A stretch of DNA of 64,000 nucleotides from an uncultured Prevotella sp. GTDB lineage: Bacteria; Bacteroidota; Bacteroidia; Bacteroidales; Bacteroidaceae. The DNA lies in assembly GCA_900315775.1 (NCBI GenBank), contig ONAJ01000028.1, forward strand, positions 1 through 64,000, in the 5' to 3' direction. The position numbers and the translations under genes were made by a program. How positions within the stretch are numbered: position 1 is the stretch's first letter; each line of letters begins with the position of its first letter. Shown here piece after piece: positions 10,711 to 19,834 of the stretch. Under the pieces are notes generated by a model. The model saw only the letters and a list, made by a program, of their open reading frames with translations. It did no database searches and was not told where the DNA came from.

Positions 10711-11093
10711 TAATGTTTCTTATTTGCCTCTTTGCTCTGCACACTGAGTGTTGCATGGGGAACAGCACGAAGACGTTCCTTCGGGATGAGCTCACCGGTG
10801 ATGCGGTCAATGCCGTAGGTCTTATTCTTTATACGAACAAGTGCTGCCTCGAGACCCTGGATGAACTTCTGCATACGTGCTGCCTGAGTCATAAGCTCCT
10901 CTTTTGACTGTGTAGCACTACCTTCCTCGAGCACCTTGTAGGTTGGAGAGGTATCGTCAACACCGTTGCCGTCTTCGTTAGTCAGCGACTTCATAATCTG
11001 GTTGTAGTCGTGACGCGCTACTTCCAGCTTCTCGTTGATTATGACTCTGAACTCCTCAAGTTCCTCGTCTGTGTAACGTGTTTTTTCTGCCAT
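10710..11093 (-). CDS. TraR/DksA-like protein lacking the zinc-finger cysteines
   Basis: 127 residues. The N-terminal half is a predicted coiled coil (about 8-95), and the C-terminus (TYGIDRITGELIPKERLRAVPHATLS) has the spacing of the DksA/TraR tail. The four zinc-binding cysteines are missing; the whole protein contains no cysteine, and the usual YGIC position is YGID. DksA proteins bind RNA polymerase and act with ppGpp on stable-RNA promoters; whether this one does is inference. It lies between ileS and lspA with almost no spacing. Confidence 0.82.
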   Translation of the reverse strand: MAEKTRYTDEELEEFRVIINEKLEVARHDYNQIMKSLTNEDGNGVDDTSPTYKVLEEGSATQSKEELMTQAARMQKFIQGLEAALVRIKNKTYGIDRITGELIPKERLRAVPHATLSVQSKEANKKH

Positions 11094-11099
11094 AGTTGT

Positions 11100-14000
11100 T
11101 TAGGATTTAGTTATTTGAATATTTAAGTTAAACTCATCGAATTCCACTTCTGCACCATCGTTTGGAGCAATCTTTATCTCGTCAGCGAGGACCTGAGCAC
11201 AGATGTAGTCATTGAAACTTGCAATAGCGGCGTCGGTCTCCTCGTTAGGTTCTACGACAACGCTGATGCGGTCTGTAATCTCGAGGCCAGCATCCTTACG
11301 AAGGTTCTGTATTCTGTTGATAAGCTCACGAGCCATACCCTCACGACGCAACTCGTCGGTAAGCTCTACCTCGAGGGCTACGGTGAGGTTTCCTTCGTTG
11401 CTTACCAGCCAGCCCGGAATGTCTTCGCTGATAATCTCTACATCGGCAACATCGACAACAGCCTGCTGTCCCTCGACGGTGAGTTCCAGACTTCCCGATG
11501 TCTCGAGTTTCTCGATGTCTTCCTGTGACAGCTCTGCCATCTGTGCAGCGATACCCTTCATCAGTTTTCCGAACTTCTTACCCATAGTGCGGAAGTTACA
11601 CTTAACCTTCTTAACGAGTACTCCATTGCCTTCTACGAAGGTCAAGTCCTTAACGTTTACCTCGTTCATAATCAGGTCTTTAACTGCCTCAATATAAAGT
11701 TTCTGTTCAGCACTTGCAGCAGGTATCATTATGCTCTGTAGCGGCTGACGTACTTTGATGTTCACCTTACGACGAAGGGCAAGAACCATAGATGTAATCT
11801 TCTGTGCCATCTCCATACGAGCCTCCAGTTCTGAGTCTATAATACTCTCGTCGGCAACGGGGAAGTTATCCAGATGAACGCTGTCCATCTTGCCACCGAG
11901 GTCACGATACAGCTGATCGGAATAGAACGGTGAGAACGGAGCGAGCAGCTTGGATATTGTCATCAGACACGCATAGAGAGTCTGGTAAGCAGAGAGTTTG
12001 TCGGTTGACATCTCCTTACCCCAGAAACGCTTGCGGTTAAGACGTACATACCAGTTGGAGAGGTCGTCGTTGACGAATGTGTCGATATAGCGTCCTGCTC
12101 GTGTAGGCTCGAAGTCGGAAAGTGCCTCGTCAACACGCTTTACAAGTGTATTCAGCGACGAGAGTATCCAGCGGTCAATCTCGGGACGCTCTGCCACAGG
12201 CACCTGTGCTGCTGCGGGGTCGAAGCCGTCAACATTAGCATACAGGGCAAAGAAGCTGTAAGTATTGTATAATGTTCCGAAGAACTTACGACGAATCTCG
12301 TCAACACCGTTTGGATCGTACTTCAGGTTGTCCCAAGGCTGTGTATTTGTGAGCATATAGAAACGTACTGCGTCAGCGCCGTTACGTTCTATTTCCTTGA
12401 ACGGATTAACAACGTTACCGATGTGCTTTGACATCTTTATTCCCTTTGCGTCGAGCACAAGACCGGTAGAGATAACATTCTTGAACGCTACAGAATCGAA
12501 TACCATAGTACCGATAGCGTGAAGAGTGAAGAACCATCCGCGTGTCTGGTCAACACCTTCGTTGATGAAGTCGGCAGGGAATGCCTGTCGTTTGTCTATT
12601 GCGTCGCGGTTCTCAAACGGATAGTGAACCTGAGCATAAGGCATAGAACCGGAATCGAACCAAACGTCGATGAGGTCTGTCTCACGATACAGCGGTGCAC
12701 CAGACTTGCCCACGAGTACGATGTCGTCAACATAAGGACGGTGCATATCTATCTTGTCGTAGTTCTCCTTGCTGTAGTCGTTAGGCACAAAACCCTTGTC
12801 CTTCAGCGGATTAGAAGTCATTACGCCTGCCGCAACAGCCTTCTCTATTTCATTATAAAGTTCTTCCAGAGAGCCTATGCATATTTCCTCGTGCGTGTCT
12901 TTGTTGCGCCATATCGGGAGCGGAGTGCCCCAGAAACGAGAACGCGAGAGGTTCCAGTCGTTAAGATTCTCGAGCCAGTTGCCGAAACGTCCTGTTCCCG
13001 TTGATTCCGGCTTCCAGTTGATTGTCTTGTTAAGTTCGACCATACGCTCTTTGCCTGCTGTGCTTCTGATGAACCACGAATCAAGAGGATAGTAGAGCAC
13101 AGGTTTGTCTGTTCTCCAGCAATGAGGATAGTTGTGCACGTGTTTCTCTATCTTGAAGGCTTTGTTGTCTGCCTTCAGGTCCATACAGATAGAGATATCG
13201 AGTGTCTCGTCCTTGTCGGTAAGGGTATCGTCGTATGCATTCTTCACGTAGCGACCGGCATAGCGGTTCCACAGCTCCAGATTAACGTGGTTCTTGACGA
13301 AGTCGGCATCGAGGTCATCAACGACGAAATATTTTCCCTGAAGATCGACCACAGGACGCTCTTCGCCTGCTTTGTCAACCATTACGATAGGAGGAACGCC
13401 AGCCTTGCGTGCCACCATAGCATCGTCGGCACCGAAGTTTGGAGCGATGTGTACGATACCTGTACCGTCCTCAGTGGTAACATAGTCGCCAGGAATGACG
13501 CGGAATGCTCCGTCGGTGAGTGGAGAAATCATTGGCAACAGCTGTTCGTACTTCATACCAACGAGGTCGGAACCCTTGTAGTTGCCTACAATACGATAAG
13601 GAACAACCTTATCGCCGGGCTTATATTCGTCCATAGGAGCGAACTCGCCTTCGGGTTTGAAATATGCATCAACACGTGCCGCAGCCATAACGGCGCTTAT
13701 CTTCTCACCGGTGTAGCTGTTATATGTCTGTACACAAACATAGTCAATCTTAGGTCCTACGCAGAGTGCGGAGTTGGCAGCAAGTGTCCAAGGGGTTGTC
13801 GTCCATGCAAGGAAGACGGGTGTTCCCCACTCCTTCATCTCGGGACGCGGGTCAACCATGTGGAACTGTGCCGTACATGTTGTATCTTTCACATCACGAT
13901 AGCAACCGGGCTGGTTGAGCTCGTGACTTGAGAGTCCTGTTCCTGCGGCAGGAGAATATGGCTGTATGGTGTAGCCTTTGTACAGCAAACCCTTGTCATA

Positions 14001-14519
14001 GAGTTGCTTAAGCAGCCACCACAGTGTCTCTATATATTTATTATCGTAGGTGATATAGGGATTGTCGAGGTCAACGAAATAGCCCATCTTCTCTGTCAGC
14101 TCGCGCCACTCCTGGGTGTACATCATGACGTTCTCGCGACACTTGCGGTTATAGTCCTCTACAGAGATATACTTTGGACTCTCGTGGTTATCGATATCGG
14201 CTTTTGTTATTCCGAGTTCTTTCTCTACTCCCAGCTCCACAGGAAGTCCGTGAGTATCCCATCCTGCCTTACGATGAACCTGATAGCCCTTCATCGTCTT
14301 ATAACGGTTGAAGGTATCCTTGATGGTTCTTGCAAGTACGTGATGGATTCCCGGGTGTCCGTTAGCCGAAGGAGGACCTTCGAAGAATACAAACTGCGGA
14401 CATCCCTCGCGTTCTGTTATGCTGCGATGGAAAATATCTTTATTACCCCAATTACTTAGCACTTCCTGGTTGGTCTTAGCAAGGTCAAGACCAGAGTGTT
14501 CAGCAAACTTCTTTGCCAT
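11100..14519 (-). CDS. ileS: Isoleucyl-tRNA synthetase
   Basis: 1139 residues. It charges tRNA-Ile and edits misactivated valine. The class I signatures are HPGIHH (HIGH-type) in PPSANGHPGIHH and KMSKH in GIKMSKHIGNVV. WTTTPWTLAANSAL in the editing domain is clear. The length fits the long bacterial form. I chose the ATG at 14519: the longer reading from 14564 uses a TTG that lies inside the promoter -7 box. It is the first gene of a five-gene reverse operon (DksA-like, lspA, DUF4296, small protein). No T-box or other leader control is visible; the leader is only about 35 nt. Confidence 0.96.
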   Translation of the reverse strand: MAKKFAEHSGLDLAKTNQEVLSNWGNKDIFHRSITEREGCPQFVFFEGPPSANGHPGIHHVLARTIKDTFNRYKTMKGYQVHRKAGWDTHGLPVELGVEKELGITKADIDNHESPKYISVEDYNRKCRENVMMYTQEWRELTEKMGYFVDLDNPYITYDNKYIETLWWLLKQLYDKGLLYKGYTIQPYSPAAGTGLSSHELNQPGCYRDVKDTTCTAQFHMVDPRPEMKEWGTPVFLAWTTTPWTLAANSALCVGPKIDYVCVQTYNSYTGEKISAVMAAARVDAYFKPEGEFAPMDEYKPGDKVVPYRIVGNYKGSDLVGMKYEQLLPMISPLTDGAFRVIPGDYVTTEDGTGIVHIAPNFGADDAMVARKAGVPPIVMVDKAGEERPVVDLQGKYFVVDDLDADFVKNHVNLELWNRYAGRYVKNAYDDTLTDKDETLDISICMDLKADNKAFKIEKHVHNYPHCWRTDKPVLYYPLDSWFIRSTAGKERMVELNKTINWKPESTGTGRFGNWLENLNDWNLSRSRFWGTPLPIWRNKDTHEEICIGSLEELYNEIEKAVAAGVMTSNPLKDKGFVPNDYSKENYDKIDMHRPYVDDIVLVGKSGAPLYRETDLIDVWFDSGSMPYAQVHYPFENRDAIDKRQAFPADFINEGVDQTRGWFFTLHAIGTMVFDSVAFKNVISTGLVLDAKGIKMSKHIGNVVNPFKEIERNGADAVRFYMLTNTQPWDNLKYDPNGVDEIRRKFFGTLYNTYSFFALYANVDGFDPAAAQVPVAERPEIDRWILSSLNTLVKRVDEALSDFEPTRAGRYIDTFVNDDLSNWYVRLNRKRFWGKEMSTDKLSAYQTLYACLMTISKLLAPFSPFYSDQLYRDLGGKMDSVHLDNFPVADESIIDSELEARMEMAQKITSMVLALRRKVNIKVRQPLQSIMIPAASAEQKLYIEAVKDLIMNEVNVKDLTFVEGNGVLVKKVKCNFRTMGKKFGKLMKGIAAQMAELSQEDIEKLETSGSLELTVEGQQAVVDVADVEIISEDIPGWLVSNEGNLTVALEVELTDELRREGMARELINRIQNLRKDAGLEITDRISVVVEPNEETDAAIASFNDYICAQVLADEIKIAPNDGAEVEFDEFNLNIQITKS

Positions 14520-14561
14520 AATTTCTATTCTATTTTTATGTATTGTTTCTATTTTAAGTCG

Positions 14562-14592
14562 CAAAGGTATGAATAATTTTTGTCATTACAAA
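14562..14592 (-). promoter_or_regulatory. ileS operon promoter
   Basis: Read on the minus strand: TTTG (14592-14589), 19 nt, TACCTTTG (14569-14562). Full consensus. It fixes the ileS start at 14519. Confidence 0.85.
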
Positions 14593-14612
14593 ATTATTCC
14601 TGCTCTTTTAAA

Positions 14613-14650
14613 CAAAAAAGCCAGCTACTGCACTCTCTGCAGCACCCGGC
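14613..14650 (-). terminator. Terminator between thiamine operon and ileS
   Basis: On the minus strand a 13-bp stem with two wobbles and one mismatch (GCCGGGTGCTGCA / TGCAGTAGCTGGC, loop GAGAG; 14650-14620) is followed by six T. It ends a transcript coming from the pnuT side or a separate small RNA. Confidence 0.85.
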
Positions 14651-14791
14651 GAACATCTATCTACAAAAATCTACTCTCTCAATCTAAGTATCTATGTCTC
14701 TTAAATATTGTTTATCCTGATTGCTCTTTTTCCTTAAATAAACACCTTTATCGATATAAAGCTATCATGTAATTTTTACACTGCAAAGATA
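14613..14791 (-). ncRNA. Candidate small RNA (or long 3' UTR of pnuT)
   Basis: A -7-like TATCTTTG lies on the minus strand at about 14791-14783, some 70 nt after the pnuT stop. The stretch from there to the strong terminator at 14620-14650 is about 170 nt with no ORF. No TTTG is seen at -33 spacing, so the unit could simply be the 3' UTR of the thiamine operon. Confidence 0.4.
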
Positions 14792-14862
14792 GACACATTT
14801 TCGCCTTAAAGCGTTGAGTGATAACAGAAAATAGGGGAAAAATATATTTTTATTGATATACG

Positions 14863-15459
14863 TCAAGCATGTTTTATCACCTTTGCCTGCTTTCGCCATT
14901 TATTGTATCCCAAAACGGCAATAACGACGTATAATCCATAGAGAAGAGCCTTGAACGGGATGCCTTTATGGACATAGAGGATGGTGCACACCACGTCAAC
15001 AACAATCCAGAAGAGCCACTGTTCAGCATATTTCCTTGCTAATGCCCACAGTCCGACGAAGGAAAGTGCGTTGGTAAAGGAGTCGAGGACGGGAACAGTA
15101 GAGTTGGTCCACGTGATAAGCACAAAATATGTTATGCCCCACGCTGCGAGAAAGAACAGCGCTGCAGGAAGGTATTGTTTCTTAGGCATAAACACTATCG
15201 GCAGAGAGAGTTTCTGTTTGCGTGTCTTCTTGAATTTCCATATACAATAGCCATAGACAGCTGCTAAGGTGTAGTATGCCGCCATTCCAGCATCGCCGTA
15301 GAGCCCGTGACTCCAATACAGATAGATGTCGAGGGCAGGCATTATTATTCCTACGAACCACAACAGTATGCTGGCACGATACTCGAGCCATATATACAAC
15401 AGTCCGAGTATCGTGGTAAACATATCGAGCCAATGACTGGCAAGGAAATCCGTCAGCAT
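14863..15459 (-). CDS. pnuT: PnuC-family transporter, likely thiamine (PnuT)
   Basis: 198 residues with about seven predicted membrane helices and the PnuC-like segments SHWLDMFTTILGLLYIWLEY and LSFVGLWALARKYAEQWLFWIVVD (central W-rich helix). PnuC proteins carry nicotinamide riboside across the inner membrane, and the PnuT branch carries thiamine. The assignment to thiamine is inferred from context: it follows by 7 nt a TonB receptor gene whose leader is a TPP riboswitch. The thiamine pyrophosphokinase gene often found third in such operons is not present here. Confidence 0.85.
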   Translation of the reverse strand: MLTDFLASHWLDMFTTILGLLYIWLEYRASILLWFVGIIMPALDIYLYWSHGLYGDAGMAAYYTLAAVYGYCIWKFKKTRKQKLSLPIVFMPKKQYLPAALFFLAAWGITYFVLITWTNSTVPVLDSFTNALSFVGLWALARKYAEQWLFWIVVDVVCTILYVHKGIPFKALLYGLYVVIAVLGYNKWRKQAKVIKHA

Positions 15460-15466
15460 ATAGTCT

Positions 15467-17866
15467 TTAGAAGTTTACTGACAGGTGGGCCATCATATTA
15501 AAAGGTGCCGAAGGAGCGAACCCTGCTGCCTGTCCGCCGTCATAGTCGGTTCCGTCGTATGCGCCCCACTCGTTGACAGCTATGACGCTGCCGTTAGCAT
15601 CTTTGGTATATTGTGGTGCTGCCCATCCGTTGTTGTCATACTTCGTACTGAACACGTTGTAGAGGGTAACGCCTACCGTAGCGTCCTGCAGACCGAGTTT
15701 CTTCAGACTGAAGTTGTATGATACGTCGATATTGGTATTGAAGTGTTTCTTAAGCAGCAAGGTCCTGTAGCACTCATTGCCGTTATCGTCATAGCAACGC
15801 ATCTCCTTGAAACCTGTGTTGGTGAGGTACTGGTCGCTGATATACTGACTCATAATACTTCCGCGGAGTCCGTTCCAAGTGAATGTGAACACATTATTAA
15901 ATATAAGGTCTGGCGAGAACGACAAAGGTTTGTCTTTGAGGGTTTCTGTTGTAGTATAGTCGTTGAGCAGCACCTTTATCTCCTTAACTCTGTTCTTTGA
16001 CCATGTGGCATTAGCATCCCAACGGAACCACTCCACAGGCTGCCACGCAGCTTCGAGTTCTACGCCGACACGATAGCTCTTGTCAACATTCTTTGTCTTT
16101 CCCTCACCGACTTTGTTGAGCTCGCCCGTCAGCACAAACTGGTTTTTGTAATCCATCCAGTAGAAATTGGCACCTGCCGAGAACTTACTGCTCTGATACT
16201 TATAACCTATCTCAAGGTCGTTAAGACGCTCTGTCTTTATCTCGTTGATGTCAAGTTCCTGGAAGTTGTTGCGGACAGGCTCCCTGCGGGCAATGCTGTA
16301 ACTTGCATATACTCGATGGTTGCGTGTGATGTCGTAGTTCAGACCGAACTTAGGATTAAAGAAGTGGTAGTTCTTCCTGATGATATACTCGCCGGAAGGA
16401 TTTTCCTCGTAAACATCATCGGGGTTCTGCATGCGCATACCTACATAACGATACTGTAAGTCAAGGAATGCCGACAGTCCTTCGTAGAATTTGTAAATTC
16501 CTTTAGCATAGATATTTGCATCAGTTTTCTTTGCGCGGTTTCTGTAGTACTCCACCTCGGGAAGTATTGTATATCCCGTCACAGGATCTTTTACGGTAGA
16601 GCCACCAGCCTTAAGTTTGCTGCCGTCAGCATCACGATATGTCATGTTAGGCACTCCGGTCCATAAGAGTCTGCCGAAATGATCGCCCACGTAGCGACTT
16701 ACACCGCCGCCGAAGGAAGCCTCTATCTTGTCGTGATCGTTATACAACAGCGAGGCTACCATTCCGTAGAAGTCGCTGGCGGTATGTTTGCGCTGAACAA
16801 GATCGCCGCGAATCTGTGAGTAGTACTCCACCCCATCGACAATTTTCGTTACTGGCGGGACGTTCTTTGCCAGTCCGTAGTCTTTCCATTTCCTATCACG
16901 TTTGTACTGCTCGTAGTAGCCGTCGCCACGTGTGTAGTGAAGTCCTGCGTTAAGAGTCAACTCACGTGTAAATTTCTGGTTCCAAAGCAGTTGGTAGTTC
17001 TGCTGGTGATAGCTGTCTATCTGATTTCCATAATACCCCGTAGGATTACCGTTAGCGTCGTAGCCCATCACTCCACACGAGTTGAAGGTGCGTCCGTGCA
17101 GCTCTTGCTCACGTTTCGAGGTGTAGTTCCACGCGTGGTAGGTCTCTTCCATTCCGTTGAAGGTAATAAACTTAACAACAGTATTCTCGCCGAAATAACC
17201 TGCCTGGAGGAAGTAGCTGTTGAGTTTTGAAGAGGCACGGTCCAGATATCCCTTCGTACCGATGTTTGACAAACGTCCCTGAAGTGCCCAGTGATTGCCT
17301 AAAAGACCTGTACCGAAACGCAACGTTTCCTTGTGGGAATAATAGGAACCGCCGCTGAGGTCAACACCTACGAAAGGTTTTAATCCAAGGTCTTCTGTCA
17401 ACATATTCACCGTAGCACCGAAGGCTCCTGAGCCGTTGGTGGAGGTACCTACACCACGCTGCACCTGAATAGACTTTACCGACGATACGAAGTCGCCCAT
17501 ATTCACCCAGAATACTGAAGAGCTCTCTGCGTCGTTCATAGGAATACCGTTGGCGGTGATATTTATACGACTGGGGTCTGTACCACGAACCCTGAGTGTT
17601 GTGTAACCTATGCCGTTACCCGCATCGGATGTTGTTGTAACAGAAGGAGTTAACGACAATAGGAAAGGAATATCAACTCCGTAGTTTGTTGACTTTAACT
17701 GCTCCGCACCAACATTACTGAAGGCGATAGGAGTCTTTGACGTTGCGCGTGTAGAAACAACTTGCACCTCCTGTAGCTCGATATTCTTCAACGAGTCAAC
17801 AGGCTCTACACCGAATGCACTCACAGAACTAATCAGTGAAGCTGCGATGAAAAATTTCTTAATCAT
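15467..17866 (-). CDS. TonB-dependent receptor, probable thiamine uptake
   Basis: 799 residues. A signal peptide (MIKKFFIAASLISSVSAFG) precedes a TonB-box/plug region (about 30-150) with SIQVQRGVGTSTNGSGAFGATVNM, typical of plug domains. A C-terminal barrel ends in the aromatic-ended strand MMAHLSVNF. It lacks the carboxypeptidase-like N-terminal domain of SusC proteins, as expected for a vitamin or metal receptor. The leader carries a TPP riboswitch, so expression should fall when thiamine pyrophosphate is plentiful. With the downstream PnuT it would form an outer- plus inner-membrane thiamine route. Confidence 0.9.
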   Translation of the reverse strand: MIKKFFIAASLISSVSAFGVEPVDSLKNIELQEVQVVSTRATSKTPIAFSNVGAEQLKSTNYGVDIPFLLSLTPSVTTTSDAGNGIGYTTLRVRGTDPSRINITANGIPMNDAESSSVFWVNMGDFVSSVKSIQVQRGVGTSTNGSGAFGATVNMLTEDLGLKPFVGVDLSGGSYYSHKETLRFGTGLLGNHWALQGRLSNIGTKGYLDRASSKLNSYFLQAGYFGENTVVKFITFNGMEETYHAWNYTSKREQELHGRTFNSCGVMGYDANGNPTGYYGNQIDSYHQQNYQLLWNQKFTRELTLNAGLHYTRGDGYYEQYKRDRKWKDYGLAKNVPPVTKIVDGVEYYSQIRGDLVQRKHTASDFYGMVASLLYNDHDKIEASFGGGVSRYVGDHFGRLLWTGVPNMTYRDADGSKLKAGGSTVKDPVTGYTILPEVEYYRNRAKKTDANIYAKGIYKFYEGLSAFLDLQYRYVGMRMQNPDDVYEENPSGEYIIRKNYHFFNPKFGLNYDITRNHRVYASYSIARREPVRNNFQELDINEIKTERLNDLEIGYKYQSSKFSAGANFYWMDYKNQFVLTGELNKVGEGKTKNVDKSYRVGVELEAAWQPVEWFRWDANATWSKNRVKEIKVLLNDYTTTETLKDKPLSFSPDLIFNNVFTFTWNGLRGSIMSQYISDQYLTNTGFKEMRCYDDNGNECYRTLLLKKHFNTNIDVSYNFSLKKLGLQDATVGVTLYNVFSTKYDNNGWAAPQYTKDANGSVIAVNEWGAYDGTDYDGGQAAGFAPSAPFNMMAHLSVNF

Positions 17867-17911
17867 TTTGTTACCTTTAAATTATTAATAATGTAAAGGG
17901 GGAACGTATTG

Positions 17912-17998
17912 AAGCTTTACTATCCATCCCTACGCTGGCATTATCCAGATCAGGTTAGAGGGTATCATCTCAGCCTGAAATATCAGGCACCCCTTGAT
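17912..17998 (-). promoter_or_regulatory. TPP riboswitch (THI element)
   Basis: Read on the minus strand, the conserved blocks appear in order: GGGGTGCC, GGCTGAGATGATACCC, AACCTGATCTGGATAATGCC, AGCGTAGGGA. These match the thiamine-pyrophosphate aptamer core almost perfectly. It lies between a consensus promoter and the receptor ATG, with about 50 nt for an expression platform. No strong terminator with a T run is obvious, so control may be at translation start. Confidence 0.95.
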
Positions 17999-18007
17999 TG
18001 TCGGCTG

Positions 18008-18015
18008 CAAAGGTA
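18008..18015 (-). promoter_or_regulatory. Promoter -7 box of thiamine operon
   Basis: TACCTTTG on the minus strand at 18015-18008. A TTTG lies 18 nt upstream of it. It sits just before the riboswitch, so the aptamer starts within about 15 nt of the transcript start. Confidence 0.75.
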
Positions 18016-18043
18016 ATAAAAAAAGATAATATACAAAAAATAA

Positions 18044-18070
18044 TGCATTATGAATTATGGATTATGAATT
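18044..18070. repeat. GAATTAT-type heptamer repeat upstream of recJ
   Basis: GCATTATGAATTATGGATTATGAATTA, split as heptamers, is the same repeat type as upstream of radA at 58715. It occupies the place where the -33 element of the recJ promoter should be. Confidence 0.75.
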
Positions 18071-18078
18071 ATATTTTG

Positions 18079-18086
18079 TACCTTTG
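18079..18086 (+). promoter_or_regulatory. recJ -7 box
   Basis: TACCTTTG at 18079-18086, followed by a leader of about 18-20 nt. No TTTG at -33; the heptamer repeat is there instead. Confidence 0.65.
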
Positions 18087-18109
18087 CGACCAAATTGTAA
18101 TTTTTTTAA

Positions 18110-19834
18110 ATGAATTTTAAGTGGAACCATAACGAACTGACTGCCGACCAGCAACGTGTTGCTACGGAATTAGGCGGTAAATTGGGTATCACACCAGTAT
18201 TGGCGGAGATACTCGTTCGTAGAGGTATCACCACTGAAGAAAGTGCCCGCAACTTCTTCCGTCCACAGCTCACAAACCTCCTTGACCCCTTCATGATGAA
18301 GGATATGGACATCGCTGTTGACCGTCTTAATACTGCTATAGGCAGGAAAGAGCGCATCATGGTTTACGGCGACTACGACGTTGACGGATGTACCGCAGTA
18401 GCACTTGTATATAAATTCCTCATGCAGTTCTATTCTAATGTGGAGTACTACATACCCGACAGATATGACGAGGGCTACGGAGTAAGCTATAAAGGAATAG
18501 ATTATGCTAAAGAGCAGGGAGTAAAACTGATAATTATCCTGGACTGCGGCATAAAGGCTATCAAGGAGATAGAATATGCCAAAGAACAGGGCATAGACTT
18601 CATCATCTGCGACCACCACGTTCCCGACGAGGTGATGCCGCCAGCGGTGGCCATTCTTAATCCGAAACGCGAGGACGACACGTTCCCTTGCAAACACCTC
18701 TGCGGTTGTGGCGTAGGCTTTAAGTTTATGCAGGCTTTCGCTTATAATAATGGTATCCCCTTCTCACGACTGGCACACCTGCTCGACTTTGTGGCTGTGG
18801 CTATCTCTGCTGACATGGTGCCTGTTGTCGAGGAGAACAGGATTCTTGCATATCACGGATTAAAACAACTCAACAATAACCCGAGTATCGGACTGAAGGC
18901 TATCATAGACATCTGCGGACTCAACGGCAGAGAGTTGAGTATGAGTGATATAGTCTTCAAGATAGGTCCCCGCATAAATGCTTCGGGAAGAGTGGAAAGC
19001 GGCAGAGAGAGTGTTGACCTGCTCGTGGAGCGCGATTTCAACACAGCACTGAAAGAGGCAAAACGACTTAACGGATATAACGACCTCAGAAGGGATATCG
19101 ACAAACAGATGACGGAAGAGGCAAACAACATCGTGGCACGCATAGAGAGTCAGAAGAAACACAAGGCAATAGTACTCTACGACGAGTCCTGGAAGAAGGG
19201 TGTCGTAGGTATTGTGGCATCACGACTGACGGAAATATACTTTAGACCCACCGTTGTACTCACCCGTGACGGCGACCTCGCAACGGGTTCCGCACGAAGC
19301 ATTGCGGGTTTCGATGTTTACTCCGCTATAAAGAGCTGCAGAGACCTTATGGTGAACTTCGGAGGACACACCTATGCTGCGGGTCTCACACTGAGATGGA
19401 AGGATGTTCCTGCCTTCCGCGACAGATTCCAGAAATATGTTGAAGAGCACATCATGCCCGAACAGACGGAGGCTCTTCTGGATATTGACGCACAGATAGA
19501 CTTCAAAGACATCACCCACCGTTTCCACAACGAGTTGAAGCGTTTCGGACCCTTCGGACCTATGAATGCCAAACCGCTGTTTATGACAACGGGTGTTTAC
19601 GACTTCGGAACAAGTAAGGTGGTGGGCAGAGAACAGGAACACATAAAACTGGAACTCGTGGACTCTAAGTCGAATAACGTCATGAACGGCATAGCCTTCG
19701 GACAAAGCGGCTCCGTAAGATACATCAAGTCAAAGCGCGCTTTCGACATAGCATATACCATAGAAGACAACGTTTTCAAACACGGAGACATTCAGCTACA
19801 AATAGAAGATATTAGACCAGGGGAAATTGAATAA
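18110..19834 (+). CDS. recJ: Single-stranded-DNA-specific exonuclease RecJ
   Basis: 574 residues. It degrades single-stranded DNA 5' to 3' in recombination, mismatch and base-excision repair. The DHH phosphoesterase motifs are clear: VYGDYDVDGCTAVAL (motif I), ILDCGIKA, and ICDHHVPDE (the DHH). A DHHA1-like nucleic-acid-binding part follows, with GSARSIAGFDVYSAI and NFGGHTYAAGLTL. The length is normal. Its 3' end overlaps recQ by 8 nt, so nuclease and helicase are made together, in line with their known cooperation in the RecF pathway. Confidence 0.95.
   Translation: MNFKWNHNELTADQQRVATELGGKLGITPVLAEILVRRGITTEESARNFFRPQLTNLLDPFMMKDMDIAVDRLNTAIGRKERIMVYGDYDVDGCTAVALVYKFLMQFYSNVEYYIPDRYDEGYGVSYKGIDYAKEQGVKLIIILDCGIKAIKEIEYAKEQGIDFIICDHHVPDEVMPPAVAILNPKREDDTFPCKHLCGCGVGFKFMQAFAYNNGIPFSRLAHLLDFVAVAISADMVPVVEENRILAYHGLKQLNNNPSIGLKAIIDICGLNGRELSMSDIVFKIGPRINASGRVESGRESVDLLVERDFNTALKEAKRLNGYNDLRRDIDKQMTEEANNIVARIESQKKHKAIVLYDESWKKGVVGIVASRLTEIYFRPTVVLTRDGDLATGSARSIAGFDVYSAIKSCRDLMVNFGGHTYAAGLTLRWKDVPAFRDRFQKYVEEHIMPEQTEALLDIDAQIDFKDITHRFHNELKRFGPFGPMNAKPLFMTTGVYDFGTSKVVGREQEHIKLELVDSKSNNVMNGIAFGQSGSVRYIKSKRAFDIAYTIEDNVFKHGDIQLQIEDIRPGEIE

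Noticed and set aside
14520..14564. Longer ileS start at 14564
   Set aside because: It would start with TTG inside the promoter -7 box; the ATG at 14519 fits family length and the transcript start.
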